Positions 34,381 to 47,496 of a stretch of 64,000 nucleotides of DNA are shown one piece after another (the first letter of the stretch is position 1; every line of letters begins with the position of its first letter). The translations under genes were made by a program, and so were the position numbers. This DNA is from Cryptomeria japonica. Its lineage: Eukaryota > Streptophyta > Pinopsida > Cupressales > Cupressaceae. The notes beneath the pieces are model-generated. The model did not search any database. It had not been told where the DNA came from and saw only the letters and a program-made list of their open reading frames with translations. The stretch lies in NCBI RefSeq assembly GCF_030272615.1, contig NC_081412.1, forward strand, positions 698,472,656 through 698,536,655. Direction: 5' to 3'.

Positions 34381-36269
34381 TTTGCTTGCAAGCTTTTGTT
34401 GAAGTTGATTGAAAATAATGATGAGTTTTTGATGAAATGAAAGGTTGATGGTTGGTGAATTGTGTTGCACGTGGATCTCTAGCACTTTTAAGGTGGATGT
34501 AACCAAAATTCCTTCTTTGAATTGCTTGTTTGTTTGATAAGTTTTGATGTGATAAGGTGTAGAGAAATCTGAGATGTGTTACAGATTGAACTACCTAGTA
34601 ATGAGAGGATTCACTCATGAACTAGTTTTAACCTGCGTAGATGTGTCTCTTAGGATGAGCTTATCCTAGATGTAGAAGCAATTTAAAAAGTGATGTGATG
34701 TGTTTGATTTCAAGAAATATCTAAAAGAGAACTTGGGACAAGAACCTCTTAATGTTTTGAGAGTTGGGATGGATTGATGATGAAGTGATGATGTATGAGT
34801 GAGATGATGGATGAAAATGTTTTCAACTTCAATAAAAACTTTGTGTTACAAATGGGACAAACTCTATCTCTTCCCTTTCAGGTGTTGGTGGTATTTCTCG
34901 AGCTTTGTTGTATGTGATACAGACGTTTGGGAAGAAGTTGGGATTAATCTTTCCTCCTTGGTTTTTGTGATAACTCAGAGCTCTATATTGCATAAAAGCT
35001 CTGCGGTTCAATGATTCAGAATCAAATTCGTTTGTTTTTCCTTGAAGGTAGAGACGCATGTGACGTAGAAAGACTCTATGTGAGACAAAGATTTGTCTAT
35101 TTATGTCCTTTCGGCTAGTTACACTGTAGGAACAACTATACCCAAGGCTACAACTTTCGCTCTCACCTGATTTCTATAGCGGCTCAAAGGATTTACCGCT
35201 CGAGGTCGTTCCCAAGAGTATCGATCCCTTGGCAGGCCTCTCTTAAAAAGATAAAATTTTGAGTGTTACTAACACTTTTCTCTTGCACCTAGGACCATGA
35301 AAGCCAAGGGAGAGGATAATGTGTGTTAGAAGTAGGACCACTCGACCAACTCTTTGCACAAGTGTGCCAAGCACGAAAAACAGTTGTTCTTTTTAATCTA
35401 TCATTGCAATGTGATCTAACTATTTGGAGATGTTGCTCCAACAATCATGGTGTTCTTTTTAATTTTCAAAGGCAATTGTTTGAGTAAACTAGAATTTGAA
35501 AATCCTGGTCAACTTAATGAAAAACACGTTTGCATGAAGTAAAATTGCTTTAAAAATGAGACAAGTTGATTGTGAATTTTATTTGCACCAAAAATGGAAG
35601 TGTGGATTGTGAGTTTTATCTTGATGCAAGAAATAAAATTTGCCTTGCTGATTTTAAGCACCAAAACGAAGTTTGTTTCCTAACTTGCAAAAAAAATAAA
35701 GTTGTTTTTGTATAAGTTTGTGGTTCTTTTTACCTTGGAACAATGAAATTCTTTTTAAGAGCCCCAAACAAATGTGTGATTCTTTTTTTTTTTAAAAGCC
35801 CAAATTTGAAATGTGAAGTTAATTTTAAACCAAAATAAAAAGTGAATTCATTTTTAAAACCAACTTCAAAAACAAGTTAGTAAAAAATATAAATCTACTT
35901 TTTAATCTAATTTAAATCTGCACAAAAGAGAAAAATAGTTAGTAAAATCCACCTATTTGGTGGGCTTCTACAAGCCTAATTTGTTTTTTGGTTTTTTGGT
36001 TACAAGGTGATTTGTACAACGTTCTGTTACAATAGTGCTAGTCTGCGTTTGAACAGAGGCGCTATTTAACAGAAATGCACTAAAAGAAAGGGAAAGACAA
36101 GAGAAGGCAAAAGCACTGAAATAGGGTGAATAGCGCCAAAATAATGTCAAACGCACCAAAACAGTGTCAAAAACGCAACCTGTGTGACATTTTCAACATT
36201 CAAACATGTTATTGGTAAAAAAAAAAAGTTGATCTTTTTGGTGTTTGGATTCACGTTGGGTTCACCAAA
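34381..36269 (-). other. D 5' leader and primer site
   Basis: The interval between the 5' LTR and gag on the minus strand has no gene. Beside the LTR (36250-36269) the minus strand reads TTTGGTGAACCCAACGTGAA, a likely primer site whose tRNA I could not name. Further in, words such as GGTGCGTTT and GGCGCTATT recur near 36040-36180, weakly like the GCG-rich arrays of A. The middle part (35100-35300) is more GC-rich and may be structured. Confidence 0.6.
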
Positions 36270-38146
36270 TGATGCTCTGCAAAAAGGATTAGAAAATCTA
36301 TTTGATGGCAACACACACAAGAGCACAAGAAACAAACGTTAGTGTTAGCAACAAAAGATTATCCTAAACAGGCATATCAAGAGAGATATTAAGCATGAAA
36401 TAGAAAGCATATAAACATAGAATAAAATAGTTAATCAAGATGCTCATAGTTGCTCCTCCCTTGTTCCTCTCCTCTCCAAGTCCCAAATGAGTGTAGCTCT
36501 CAGCTTTTAGCACTAGCCATGGATGCCATATGGAGATTCAAGATAGTTGAATATGATAAGCAAATGCTATGCAAGTGTAGATAGTGATGCTATGAGAAAA
36601 CTCTATGCTAATGCCAGTATAACAACAATACTCTAATGCTTCTCTTTTGCTTGAGGAGAAGGGTTCTATTTATAGAAGAAATGGGGAAATGAAGGGTTAA
36701 GATTGAATGGTTTAATCAAGGGCCAAGTTTGAAAGTTGGGGATCCATGTGCACAATTGGCACCAATAAAATGGTGACAAGTGTCAACATAGGATTGGGTT
36801 GAGAGAAGAGGTTGGAGGCATTAAAGGCCTGAGAAGACCTCATGGTTATCTAGAGGCTAAGGGTCAAGTCCAAATTAAGATTACCCACTGGATTAAGAGT
36901 TAATCCAAGGATAAACCTTTGTGCAAATGTTTAAGAGATAATCACGGTCAAAGCATTAATGGCCTAATGAGACCTTTGGGTTGGGTAGAGGTTGAGTCAA
37001 AACAAATGTTTTAACCATGTGGGAGGGTCTGAGGTAACCATTAATGGTTATTGGAGACTTTGGGGATTAAGTGGTTGAAGGTTGAAAGCCTTTAATGGTT
37101 ATCAAAGACTTTGAGCCATTTAGTGGTTGAAGGTTGAAAGCCTTTAATGGTTATCAAAGACTTTGAGGGTTTGAGAAGTGACTTCCCTTTTGCTTAGGAA
37201 TGTGACAAAGTTTAGAGAAGGGGTTAGGTTTTTTAGAAGTGATTAGAAAATTCTAGAAGGGGTTTAGGCATGCAAGTGGATTTTGTAGGAAAATGCAAGT
37301 GGGAGAAATTTTGGTATTTTCAATTAAAATAAAATCATTTATTTCAATTAAATGGTGTAATTTGCATTTGGATAAATATTCAAATAAATATTAATTTATT
37401 TAAATGAGAAAAATGAAGATAAATCATTAAAATGCTTGAAGACTTTGAGGGAAACCATTAAAGGCTTGAAGACTTTAAGGAAAACCATTAAAGTCTTAAG
37501 AAGACTATAGAAGGAAGCCATCAAGTTTGAAGACTTTAAAGCCATCAAGTTTGAAGACTTTAAGGGAAACCATTAAAGGCTTGAGAAGACTATAGAAGGA
37601 AGCCATCAAGTTTGAAGACTTTAAAACCATCAAGTTTGAAGACTTTAAGGGAAACCATTAAAGGTTTCAAGTGGGTGAGGATAAATAGGATTTTAAATAA
37701 ATAATTTATTTAAAATAGTTGTGCAACTTGCTTTTGTAGGAAAATACAAGTGGGTGGAGGATAAAGGTGATTTAAAATAAATTATTTATTTAAAATAATT
37801 GTGCAACTTGCTTTTGTAGGAAAATACAAGTGGGTGGAGGATAAAGGTGATTTAAATAAATGTTAATTTATTTAAATGTGAGAGGTGGGATTTAAATAAA
37901 TATTAATTTATTTAAATGTGAGAGAAGATTTAATTAAACAAATATGATTTATTTATTTAATTAATGGTCTGAATTTGGTTAAGTGAATTAAATCAAATAA
38001 ATTGAATAATTTATTTAATTAATAGGAGAAGAGGGTTAAGATGAATTAATTAAATATTAATTTAATTAATTCATTAATTGATGGTTAAATAATCAAATAA
38101 ATACTAAGTATTCATTTAATTAAGTGGACAGATTTATGTGACTACA
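36270..38146 (-). repeat. 5' LTR of D
   Basis: 1877 bp, about 99% like the left LTR. It lacks a 10-base block near 37893 that the other keeps. GTTAG follows as the target copy. On the minus strand TATAAATAG near 36670 would set transcription toward gag. Confidence 0.93.
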
Positions 38147-38151
38147 GTTAG

Positions 38152-39231
38152 TATTATGGATGTGTTGCATTGGTTTTGTCATTGATGTCAACACTTGTCA
38201 ACACTTATCAGCACTGGAGATCTTTGGTTATGTTCACTAGCATGTTTAGTGACTTATGCACAGTCACCCATATTTTGTTCACCGACATTATATATTTGTC
38301 ACTGGCACAGAGGATGACTTGTTATCATCTGAAGATTACTTGATTATGTCGAAGACATGGTTTGGACACTTGGTTTTAGTGAATTGGTTATTTGTCTAAT
38401 CGAGTTTGCATATTTGCTATTATCGACAAATTGGTCTAGGTTATGGACTGACAAGCATTATCTATTCCAAATCAGCATGACATGTTATGGAGATGATTTA
38501 TTGATTGGTTATTATTGTAAATGCATTAAGCCGACATGATGCATCACATATTGATTCATTTGTAATTGATTTAATTGTAATATTCTTAGTGAGCCGACCT
38601 ACACATTTGGTCTTAGGTTTTGGTATATATGTAAGATCTCATTTGTGAGATTATGTAGAATCGGAAGAGGAATGTAATAAGGTATTACAAGGTTGTTATA
38701 TTTGGTATATGCGAATATAAGCAGAGCTATACACACAGACATCATTTGAATATTCAATGAAGGTATGAAGGAGATAATCAGAGCTTAACTGATACTGAAT
38801 CCAACATATGAAGATGTTATTTTGAGCAATACATTATCATTGGCTTTAACCATCCAATTTTAGTCAGTGTGACTCATTTTGTGATTGAGCAGTGAGCTGT
38901 AGGTAGTTGGCCTTTCTGCATGTGCAGACTCCATTTGTACACACATACTATCTAAAGTAGTATCATCTGATTGTGGGTAAGGTTTCCCACCATGGTGTTT
39001 CCCCTTATAGGGTTTCCACATACAAATATTTGTGTTATGTGTTGTGGATGTGATTTGTCTTTATGTTTCATACATTAAACTTTACCGGTACTATTATTAA
39101 CTATTAAACTGTCAACCGGCATTAAGTTTGGTTTACCGATATTATGTATCAAGTTTGATTAAGTTATATTTGGGTTGAAATTAATAGACAACTGATTCGC
39201 CCCCCCTCTCAGTTGCCTTTGGGTCCTAATA
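38152..39231 (+). repeat. 5' LTR of C3, main part
   Basis: It continues TATTATGGATGTG directly from the six LTR bases left of D, for about 1086 bp in total. It ends TCCTAATA, a decayed TAACA end. It aligns with the C1 LTRs, including the GGTTTCCCACC and ACTGATTC blocks near the end. ATTAGTATCAGAG (39232-39244) follows as a primer site with one change. Confidence 0.85.
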
Positions 39232-39288
39232 ATTAGTATCAGAGAAAAGTCCTTTTTTTGCAGAAGTTTAACAGCTTGAGGAGATTTT

Positions 39289-39908
39289 ATGGCAACTAAC
39301 TATTTCTGGAAGGACAGTCTGAAGCTTGATGGAACTAACTATGGTATATGGAAGAGAAGAATGGAGACACATCTGAATTACATTGGAAGAGACATATGGG
39401 ATGTTGCAAATAATGACTATGTTGGTCCTACATAGATTCAACCTAATCCACCAATCTTGGCTAAAGATCAGGATAATTATTGCAAAGCAAGAGAAGCACT
39501 TTTAAGCGTATTGTCTGATCAGTAAATCATGGGATTATCAAACTGATCTACTGTTAAAGCTATTTGGGATAAATTGGAGACATTGAATGAAGCTGATACC
39601 ACTATCAAAATTGCAAAACAGGAATGCTTCCAGGTCACGTATGAAAATATGAAAATGGAAGAAGATGAAAGGATTTCATCTTTTATGGAAAGAGTCAATG
39701 AAATTGTTTTGGGTATACAATGTTATGGAGGATCCTTAAGTGAAGATGAAATTGTTTCTAAAGTTTTAAGAGCATTTCCACCAGCATACAAAATGAAAGT
39801 AACTGCTATTAATGAATTGAGAACAATGTCTAATTCATCAATATCTAGAGATACCTTGGTTGGAAAACTTTTAGCTTTTGAACTTGAGGACAAATTTACC
39901 CTTCAAAG
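39289..39908 (+). pseudogene. Copia gag remnant (C3), 5' part
   Basis: It aligns with C1 gag from the first codons (LKLDGTNYGIWKRRMETHL). Stops at about 39434, 39523 and 39547 break it. From 39574 it is open for 110 codons. A solo LTR interrupts it at 39908, and gag coding resumes at 41342 in the same Ser-rich run where C1 has its CATCATCATC repeat. Confidence 0.85.
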
Positions 39909-41336
39909 TGTAGATGTATAAAAATGACCATATTCCTAAATGAATATTTTATGTTCATTTCTCTATTTAATTAAATTACTCACATTCCTTTATTTAATTA
40001 AGTAAATTACTCAATTTATTTAAATTAAATTCACTATACCCATTTAATGAATAAATCATTTTATTCAATTAAATCCCTTCTATCCACTTTTAATTTAATT
40101 CAAATTTAATTAAATAAGTTATCCTAAATTGAATAAATCTAATTTATTTAATTTCCCCAAATTACAACCAAATTGAATAAAATTAACTTTATTTCAATTA
40201 AATCCTATTATCCCTCCATCCACTTGCATTCTCCTACATCTCCCACTTGCTTCCTAAACCCCTTCCTAATTTCTTCTAGACCCTTCTAATCACTTCTAAT
40301 TTAACCTAACCCATCTTCTAAACTTTGTCACATCCCTAAGCAAGGGGAGGTCACTTCTCAAAACCTTAAAGTCTTTGATAGCCATTAAAGGCTTCAAGTC
40401 TTCAACCACTTAATTTCCCAAAGTCTCCCAAACCATTAATGGTTAATTCAACCCTCTTACATGGTTAGAGACTTTTTGCCTAACTTAACCTTCATCCAAC
40501 CCAAGGGTCTCTTAAACCATTTATTGCTTTGACCATGGTTATTCCTTAATCATTTGCACAAGAGTTTATCCTTGGATAAACTCTTAATCCAATGGGTAAT
40601 CTTAACTTAGGGTTGACCCTTACCCTCTAGATAACCATGAGGTCTTCTCAGGCATTTAATGTCTCCAACCCCTTTTTTCAACCAGTCTTATGTTGACATT
40701 TGTCACCATTTCATTGGTGCAAATTGCAAACATGGATTCCCAACTTTCAAACTTAGCCCTTGATTAACTCTCTCAATCCTGACCATCCATTGCCCTATTT
40801 TTGCTATAAATAGAGCTCTCATCCCTCCATTTTAAGAATCCAAGTTTGTAGTATCATACTTATGCTCAAATACATTCAAGCTTTCATTTCATATATGCTC
40901 ATCATTTAGCCTCTCTTTAAAATAGAAATTAATCTAATATGCATTTTAGAGTATTTCTATTATCATTAGCTTAAATCATTAACTAATATAGCATGCTAGG
41001 ATAGTTTGTTTACTAATCTTGCCATCTTATAATTAGTTTATTGCATTTCTAGTATCATGCATAGCTTAGGATGCATCTCATATTAAAACCAACAAAAAAC
41101 ATCCCTCGTTCTTGCATTTGCCATCCCTAAAACATTTTGCTCAGTGATCTGAGAGCGAAAACATTGGTTTGAGGGACTGTGTAAGATAGAGAACCATGGG
41201 ACCCACCTTGGGAAGCTGAGTGATACTTCATTACTCTATAGCTTGCACCAAGAAGTCCTGTGAGTGTGTGAGCAAGGCTCCATAGAACTCCATTTTTCAC
41301 ATTTCAAGCTCTATCGACCCGCTTTTCCCACATTTA
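39909..41336 (+). mobile_element. Solo LTR related to D
   Basis: 1428 bp, TGTAGATG to CACATTTA, with exact target duplication CAAAG at 39904-39908 and 41337-41341. It shares with D's LTR, in opposite orientation to D, the AT palindromes and phrases such as GATAACCATGAGGTCTTCTC, TCTCTCAATCCTGACC (imperfect) and a TATAAATAG box near 40805. A lone LTR with intact duplication is the usual product of recombination between the two LTRs of one element. The last two bases are TA in place of CA. Confidence 0.85.
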
Positions 41337-41341
41337 CAAAG

Positions 41342-44300
41342 CATCATCATCTGTAGTATCATCATCATCATCATCATCTAAGAAATCTGATTGGAAAACA
41401 CTTTATGCAAGAGAACTTAAAGACATCAGAAGAGAGAATGAAGAATTGGAAGAGCTTGAAGCACTATTTGCAAGGAAAATGCCTAAAGGTCCAGTTGGAA
41501 GTAAGTATGAAGGTAAAGCACCATTTAAATTTTTTAACTACAATAAAATTGGTCATATGGCATCTAGGTGTCCTGATAGACATGTAAGATTGAAAGAAGA
41601 AGCTAAAAGAACATACAAGCCTAACCCTAAATATCAGAGATACAAATTTAGGAAGAATAGAGACAAATCATGTTATTATACTGATGAAGGAGTTATTGAT
41701 GATTCTGATGAGGAACCGATAGACAATGGATGGGCTTTTGTTGCAATAACAAAAGATCAACTGACACCTACTATACAACCGATAGAGTAGGCCCTAGCAG
41801 CTAAAATTGAAGAAAAGGATGAATGGATCATTGATTCTGGATGTTCACATCATATGATTGGTGATAAAAAAAAATTCTTAACCTTTCAGGAATACAATAG
41901 AGGTCTAGTAAGATTTGGTGATTATAAAGCTTGTTTGATCAGAGGAAAAGGCACTATATCTTTTGATAGTAAGCACAATACTGACAATGTTTATTATGTT
42001 GATGGTTTGAAGCATAATCTTTTGAGTGTTGGTCAATTAGTTGAAAAGGGATTTCAGTTACAATTCAAGAATGGTAAATGCAAAATCATGAATAGAACTG
42101 GTTTGGAAATTGCAACCAATAATCAGACTAGAGGTAACATCTTTCACTTGAATAACAATGAGAAGACATGCTTGATTGCACATATTGATGAAAATTGGTT
42201 ATGGCACAAGAGACTTTGTCATGTAAATTTTGATTGCATTGTGAAGATCAATACAACTAAGGGAGTAGGGGATTTACCTAAGATTGTAAAACCTCACAAT
42301 CTGGTATGTAAGGAATGTCAATTTGGAAAGAAAGTTAGAGAAACTTTTAAGAGTATTCCATAAAAATCCAATAATGTTCTTGATTTAATTCATACTGATT
42401 TATGTGGTCCGGCAAGAACTAGAAGTTTACAAGGAGATAGATATTTTATGCTAATCATTGATGATTATTCTAGAATGCATTGGGTTACTTTTCTCAAGGA
42501 GAAATCAAAAGATTTTGGGAAATTCAAATTATTCAAGGCAAGGTAGAGAATGAAGCCGGTAAGAAAATCAAATGTTTAGGATCAGATCAAGGAGGTGAAT
42601 TCACATCTAAGGAATTTAATACATTCTATGAAGTGAATGGAATCAAAAGACAGTTATCAACACCTCAGACACCCCAACAAAATGGAGTTGTGGAAAGGAA
42701 GAACAAAATTATTCTGGATGCATCTAGAAGCATGATATCAGAAGAAAACCTACCTCATGTGTATTGGATAGAAGCAATCAATACAATAGTTTACTCATTC
42801 AACAGAGTTCACATCAAAGGTGAAATTGGTAAGACCCCTCATGAACTATGGTTTGGTAATACTCCTACTCTTAAATATTTCAGAATATTTGAAAGAAAAT
42901 GTTATATTAGGAGAGATGATTATATTGGTAAATTTGATCCTATAAGTGATGAAGGAATATTTCTTGGTTATTCATCTAAGAACAAGACATATAGATGTTT
43001 CAATAAAAGATTATAGAAAATCATTGAGAGTGCGAATGTGAAGATTGATGAACTATTTAGAGGTAATTCAAGGTCTATGAACTTTGGACCGACAGTAAAG
43101 ATAATCACAAATGAACCTAAACCAAATACACCGGTACAAAATGTTGATCCAGTTACACCGACATCATCTGAGAATTCCACAGTGACTGAAGAACAACAAG
43201 AAGTGAATTCACCCAGGTAAGTAAGATTGAATCACTCTGAAAGTCAGAGAATTGGGAATAAGTATCAAGGTGTAATGACTAGAGGAAGACTGACAAATGA
43301 AGAGGTATGTCTAATTTCTCAAATTGAACCAACATCAGTTAATGAGGCATGTGAAGATAAACATTGGATTAAAGCTATGGAAGATGAATTGGAACAAATT
43401 GAAAAGAATAACACATGGACATTGGTTCCCCAGCTTAAAAAAAAAATGTAATTGGAACTAAATGGGTATTCAGAAATAAACTTAATGAAGATGGTAAGGT
43501 AATCAGAAAGAAAGAAAGATTAGTGTGTAAGGGATATTCACATAAAGAGGGAATTGATTACAATGAAACCTTTGCACCTGTAGCTAGAAATGAGGCAATC
43601 CAACTATTTCTAGCATTTGTAGCACACAAGAACTATAAAGTATATCAAATAGATGTTAAATGTGCATTTCTAAATGGTGATCTTGAAGAGGAAGTTTACA
43701 TTGAACAACCCAATGGATTTTCTTTGACAAATGACAAAGATATGGTTTGCAAGTTAAGGAAAGCTTTATATGGATTGAAGCAAGCTCCTAGAGCTTGGTA
43801 TGCTAGACTGGACAAATATCTTTTGAAGCTTGGTTACACTAAAGGTAATGCTAACAACAACTTATATTTTAAAGTGACTAATGATGAAATCTTGGTTATT
43901 GAAGTTTTTGTTGATGATATCATTTTTGGAGGAGAAGATGGATTGTGTAAAGACTTTTCTAATAAGATGCAGGAAGAATTTGAAATGTCTATGATTGGAG
44001 AGATAAGATTCTTTTTAGGATTGCAGATTTCACAGACTGATAAAGGTGCATTCATATGACAATCTAAGTACTTGAAGGAACTACTAAAGAAATTAGGTAT
44101 GGAAAAATTTAAACCAGTAAGTATTTCTATGGCTACAACTGATAAACTATCATTGAAGGATGACTCAACTCTTGTTAATCCGACAAGATATAAATCTATG
44201 ATTAGAGGTTTATTGTGTTTGACACAAACAAGACTTGATATTATGAATGCAATATGTATTGTTTCAATATTTCAGAGTAATCCTAAGGAAAATCATGAAT

Positions 44301-44862
44301 CAATAGTGAAAAGGATTTTTCGGTATCTACAAGGCACAACAAATCTTGGCTTATGGTATCCTAAAGATGAAATTTTTGATTTATGTGCATACACAGATGC
44401 AAATTGGGTAGGAGATGTAGATGACAGAAAGATCACCACCGATGTAGCATTCTTTCTTGATAGCAGATTGATTTCATGGTTGAGCAAAAATCAGAGTTGT
44501 ACATCATTATCAACAGCAAAATCAAAATATGTTACATCAGCAACTAATTATACTCGGGTATTATGGATTAAGAAAATATTGAAAGATATAAAGGTAAAAT
44601 GCAAAGAACTTATAACCATTTAATGTGATAATATGGAAGCAATATATATATATCCAAGAATCTTGTATTTCACTCTAAAACTAAACATGTTTCTATCAAA
44701 TTCAATTTTTTGAAAGAGAATGTTGAAGCAAAAGAAGTGAAATTGGTTTATGTGAATACTAAAGAGCAGATTGTAGATATCTTTACTAATCCTTTACCTA
44801 AGGAAACTTTTGAATATCTTAGAGAGCAACTTGGGGTTATACCCTCACTGGTAGAGACTTAG
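41342..44862 (+). pseudogene. Copia gag 3' part and pol remnant (C3)
   Basis: It opens with a CATCATCATC Ser-coding run, then gag (RKMPKGPVGSKYEGK) and a zinc-knuckle position reading FFNYNKIGHMASRC, with Phe and Tyr where two Cys belong. Protease WIIDSG is near 41825, integrase (WHKRLCH, CKEC, SDQGGEF, QQNGVVE) is at 42200-42700, and RT is at 43360-44060 ([10 protein letters not shown] and FVDDI present). RNase H ends with KETFEYLREQLGV. Stops at 41788 and 42361 and frameshifts near 42540 and 43440 disable it. It is more complete than C1. Confidence 0.88.
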
Positions 44863-45231
44863 ACAGTTGGAGCATGGCATCAGACCAACATGAATTAATA
44901 GAGAAATATTTTTCCGGATTTGATGAAGGAGAGCTACTTCTCAGGGGGAGTAGTTGGATATAACAATTGGTATTTGTAATTAGTTCTATAAACTGGTTGT
45001 ATCTAGTTTTTGTTTTGCTTTGGCATTTGATGTCAAATAGAGAGAGATATCTATGGAAAAATACATTATCTTTTGGGGAGAGATTATTCCTAGGGGGAGA
45101 GATATTATATATTTTGATTTCTCGTAATTGATCTCTTTGGGAGATTTTTTATTTTTGGTTTTTGGCATTTCTGCTTTGGCACTTAGATGGTTTTTCCATC
45201 TTGTGTTGTCATCAATGCCAAAGTGGGAGAT
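44863..45231 (+). other. C3 3' noncoding tail and polypurine edge
   Basis: No gene. It contains GAGAGCTACTTCTCAGGGGG and other purine-rich words shared with C1, and ends GTCATCAATGCC, AAAGTGGGAGAT against the LTR. Confidence 0.65.
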
Positions 45232-45442
45232 TGTTGGTATTATGGATGTGTTGCATTGCTTTTGTTATTGATGTCAACACTTGTCAACACTTATCAACAC
45301 TGGAGATCTTTGGTTATGTTCACCGACATGTTCAGTAACTTATGTACAGTCACCGATATTTGGTTCATCGTCAGGTTATATTGTTCACCGGCACAGAGGA
45401 TGACTTGTTATCATCTGGAGATTACTTGATTATGTCAAAGAC
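45232..45442 (+). repeat. 3' LTR of C3, first 211 bases
   Basis: It begins TGTTGGTATTATGGATG and follows the 5' LTR base for base with few changes until TCAAAGAC at 45442. There the next insertion begins. The expected continuation (ATGGTTTGGAC) is not in the window. Confidence 0.85.
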
Positions 45443-46333
45443 TGTTAATAAGATGAGAGGGGGGGTGAATCATAAAAACTCACTATGCAATATATTTATT
45501 AGATTCAACATCGATAGTCATTATCTGATATGCAACTATGACTGTAAATCATTCAAACTCATAAACAGATACACTTAAGACATCATAACATATTTAACAC
45601 CAGATTTAACATGGAAACCCAAATAGGGAAAAACCACTGTGGGATTTCGGACCCACTAAGAAATATACCTTCTAGAGTATGCTCGGTTAAAAGCCAATCC
45701 TGTTATAGATTACATAACACATTGCTAGATGTGACTCGGTTAAGGGATTTCCCTCAGACTTGCTAGAGTCTTGCACTTTGTTAGAAGTGACCTTGTTAAA
45801 GGATTTCAAACACTCATTCAGAATGTTACCTTGCTAGAGGATTTACAAATAAGACTACTAGGTCCACTTGGTTAAGAGATTTCCTGTCACTTGAAAAATA
45901 AATAACAGAATAAAATATATCTACAACTTTACATCTGAAATGCTAAAGAAGATTCTATGTCCTCAAAATAATCTTGTCTTAAGACTTATCTTGCTCCTTG
46001 TTGGGCTTCTCAATCTATTCTTCAATCAGATATTCAATCTTCTGTGCTTGGTGATCACTGCTGTAGTATCACTATTCTTCTATTTGCCCATATGCATTGT
46101 TCATCAATAATTTCTTATTTATGAACCATTTCTAACCGCTTAATCTCCTTGATCACATTTCCCATGATCAATCATAGCCATCAGATCTTCAAATGTGACT
46201 AGGTTCATTGTATTCTTCGATCTGAAATGTTTTATCTCATCTTGGAACTTGTATACCTTCCTTGGAACTTGTGCAAGGTTATGAGCGCTCAATCTGCATT
46301 GTAGATCTATCTCTTGTATTTTTGTTATCGTAG
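45443..46333 (-). repeat. LTR E, copia-type, inner part (continues at 63723)
   Basis: On the minus strand it ends with GATTCACCCCCCCTCTCATC and TTATTAACA, and has the GTGGTTTTTCCC block near 45630, both marks of copia LTR ends in this genome. It was inserted in the C3 LTR; AAGAC on the left is the likely target word. Element A splits it at 46333. No open frame is seen. It may be a solo LTR or the 3' LTR of an element continuing to the right. Confidence 0.65.
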
Positions 46334-47126
46334 TGTAGACACCCAAAATTGTCATGTCTAATTAAATAAATATTTTATTTATTTAATTATCTAAGCCTAA
46401 TTCCTCTATTAATTAAATAAATCTTTATTTATTTAATTAATTCATTTATCCTCTTCTAGCCTTATTTCTTATTTAAATAAATACATTTATTTATTTAAAT
46501 TATCCCTTTCCTAAATTAAATAAATATTTTATTTATTTAATTGTCCTACTTCTTCTATTAATTAAATAAATCTTTATTTATTTAATTAATTCATTAGCTT
46601 TTTCTACACATGACACATGTCATTCATCTCTTAATTCATACACTACCTACCCCTTTCATTATTTTGGTATTTCTTATACCTACCCTCTAATCCTAGCCGA
46701 CCTCTCTTTTTACACCTCTCAATCTTATCCCTCCATTTCATATTGTGTCTTCTATTTAAGGAGATGCCTTCTTCATTATCAAACCCTAATCAAGTATTCT
46801 AATGACACATGCTAACTACTTGATCAATTGACTACACTACGATCCTACTTGCAACCACATTCCGTTCTTTGTTGAGCTCTTGTGCATATAAAAATCTGAG
46901 AGCAAATATATCAAGCAAGATCAATGGAGATAGGAAGAATGGAGATCAAAACCCTATTGGACATGTGATGGTATAATCTTTGTGATTTTGAGTTATTTGC
47001 ATTGTCTTAGGTAATCTTCATATGTTATGGTGGATCTTTGTTGATTGTTAGGCTAGGGTTTAGTGGTTGGATTCATTTTAGCCTTTCAATATTGTTGTTT
47101 ATTGTTATCCATTTTCACCATATACA
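46334..47126 (+). repeat. 5' LTR of A
   Basis: 793 bp, TGTAGACACCC to CATATACA. Five AT palindromes lie in the first 260 bp. TATTTAAGGAG near 46753 is the best TATA-like site. It is identical by eye to 62930-63722. Confidence 0.95.
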
Positions 47127-47279
47127 TTTTGGCACACCCGGTGGGACTCTTGTCCCTTTGCATTTAACACTTTTGTTGCAGATTTTGCATTTTTGAAGTT
47201 GCAGATCGGACAATTTCGATGATATTTTAGGTTTTTTCCGTGTCTGCGAGTGTTCGGATCACGTTTTTGTGTTTCAGAA

Positions 47280-47496
47280 GCGTCTGCGATATCGGGAATT
47301 GCGTCTGTGTTTCTGCCAATTTTTATTTTTTTGCAGGTTTCTGGAATCGCGTCTGAGAATTTTAACCGCGTCTGTGTTGTATCTTATCGCGTTTGCACTC
47401 GGAAGTCGCGTCTGTGACCTCTGATTGCGTCTGTGAACTATAGAACCGCGTCTGTGTCATACAGACGCGTCTGTGTCTGGTATAAAGGCGTCTGTG
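47280..47496 (+). repeat. GCGTCTGTG array 1 (A leader)
   Basis: About nine copies of GCGTCTGTG, or one-base variants, occur in 217 bases with spacers of about 10-20 bases that do not resemble each other. One place (near 47460) has the word on both strands back to back (ACAGACGCGTCTGTG). The reverse complement fills the array near the 3' LTR. Confidence 0.82.

Larger units (their letters stand above)
22765..38146 (-). mobile_element. Element D: complete Tat-like Ty3/gypsy retrotransposon
   Basis: LTRs of 1886 bp (left) and 1877 bp (right) flank a minus-strand gag-pol. The 5-bp target duplication GTTAG is exact at 22760-22764 and 38147-38151. By eye the LTRs differ at about 19 positions, nearly all transitions, plus a 10-bp and a 1-bp indel, so divergence is near 1%. 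It lacks the antisense PMD gene of A and B and has a different, longer LTR. The pol domains, post-pol hairpins and polypurine region are homologous. Confidence 0.95.
22759..45442 (+). mobile_element. Element C3: copia retrotransposon split by D and a solo LTR
   Basis: The first six bases of its 5' LTR (TGTTAG) lie at 22759-22764. D and its target copy separate them from the rest at 38152. Then follow primer site, gag, an inserted solo LTR, pol, polypurine edge, and the start of the 3' LTR. That LTR is cut at 45442 by LTR E, and its remainder is not in the window. It is a close relative of C1: LTR, gag and pol align throughout. Multiple stops and frameshifts show it is dead. Confidence 0.88.
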
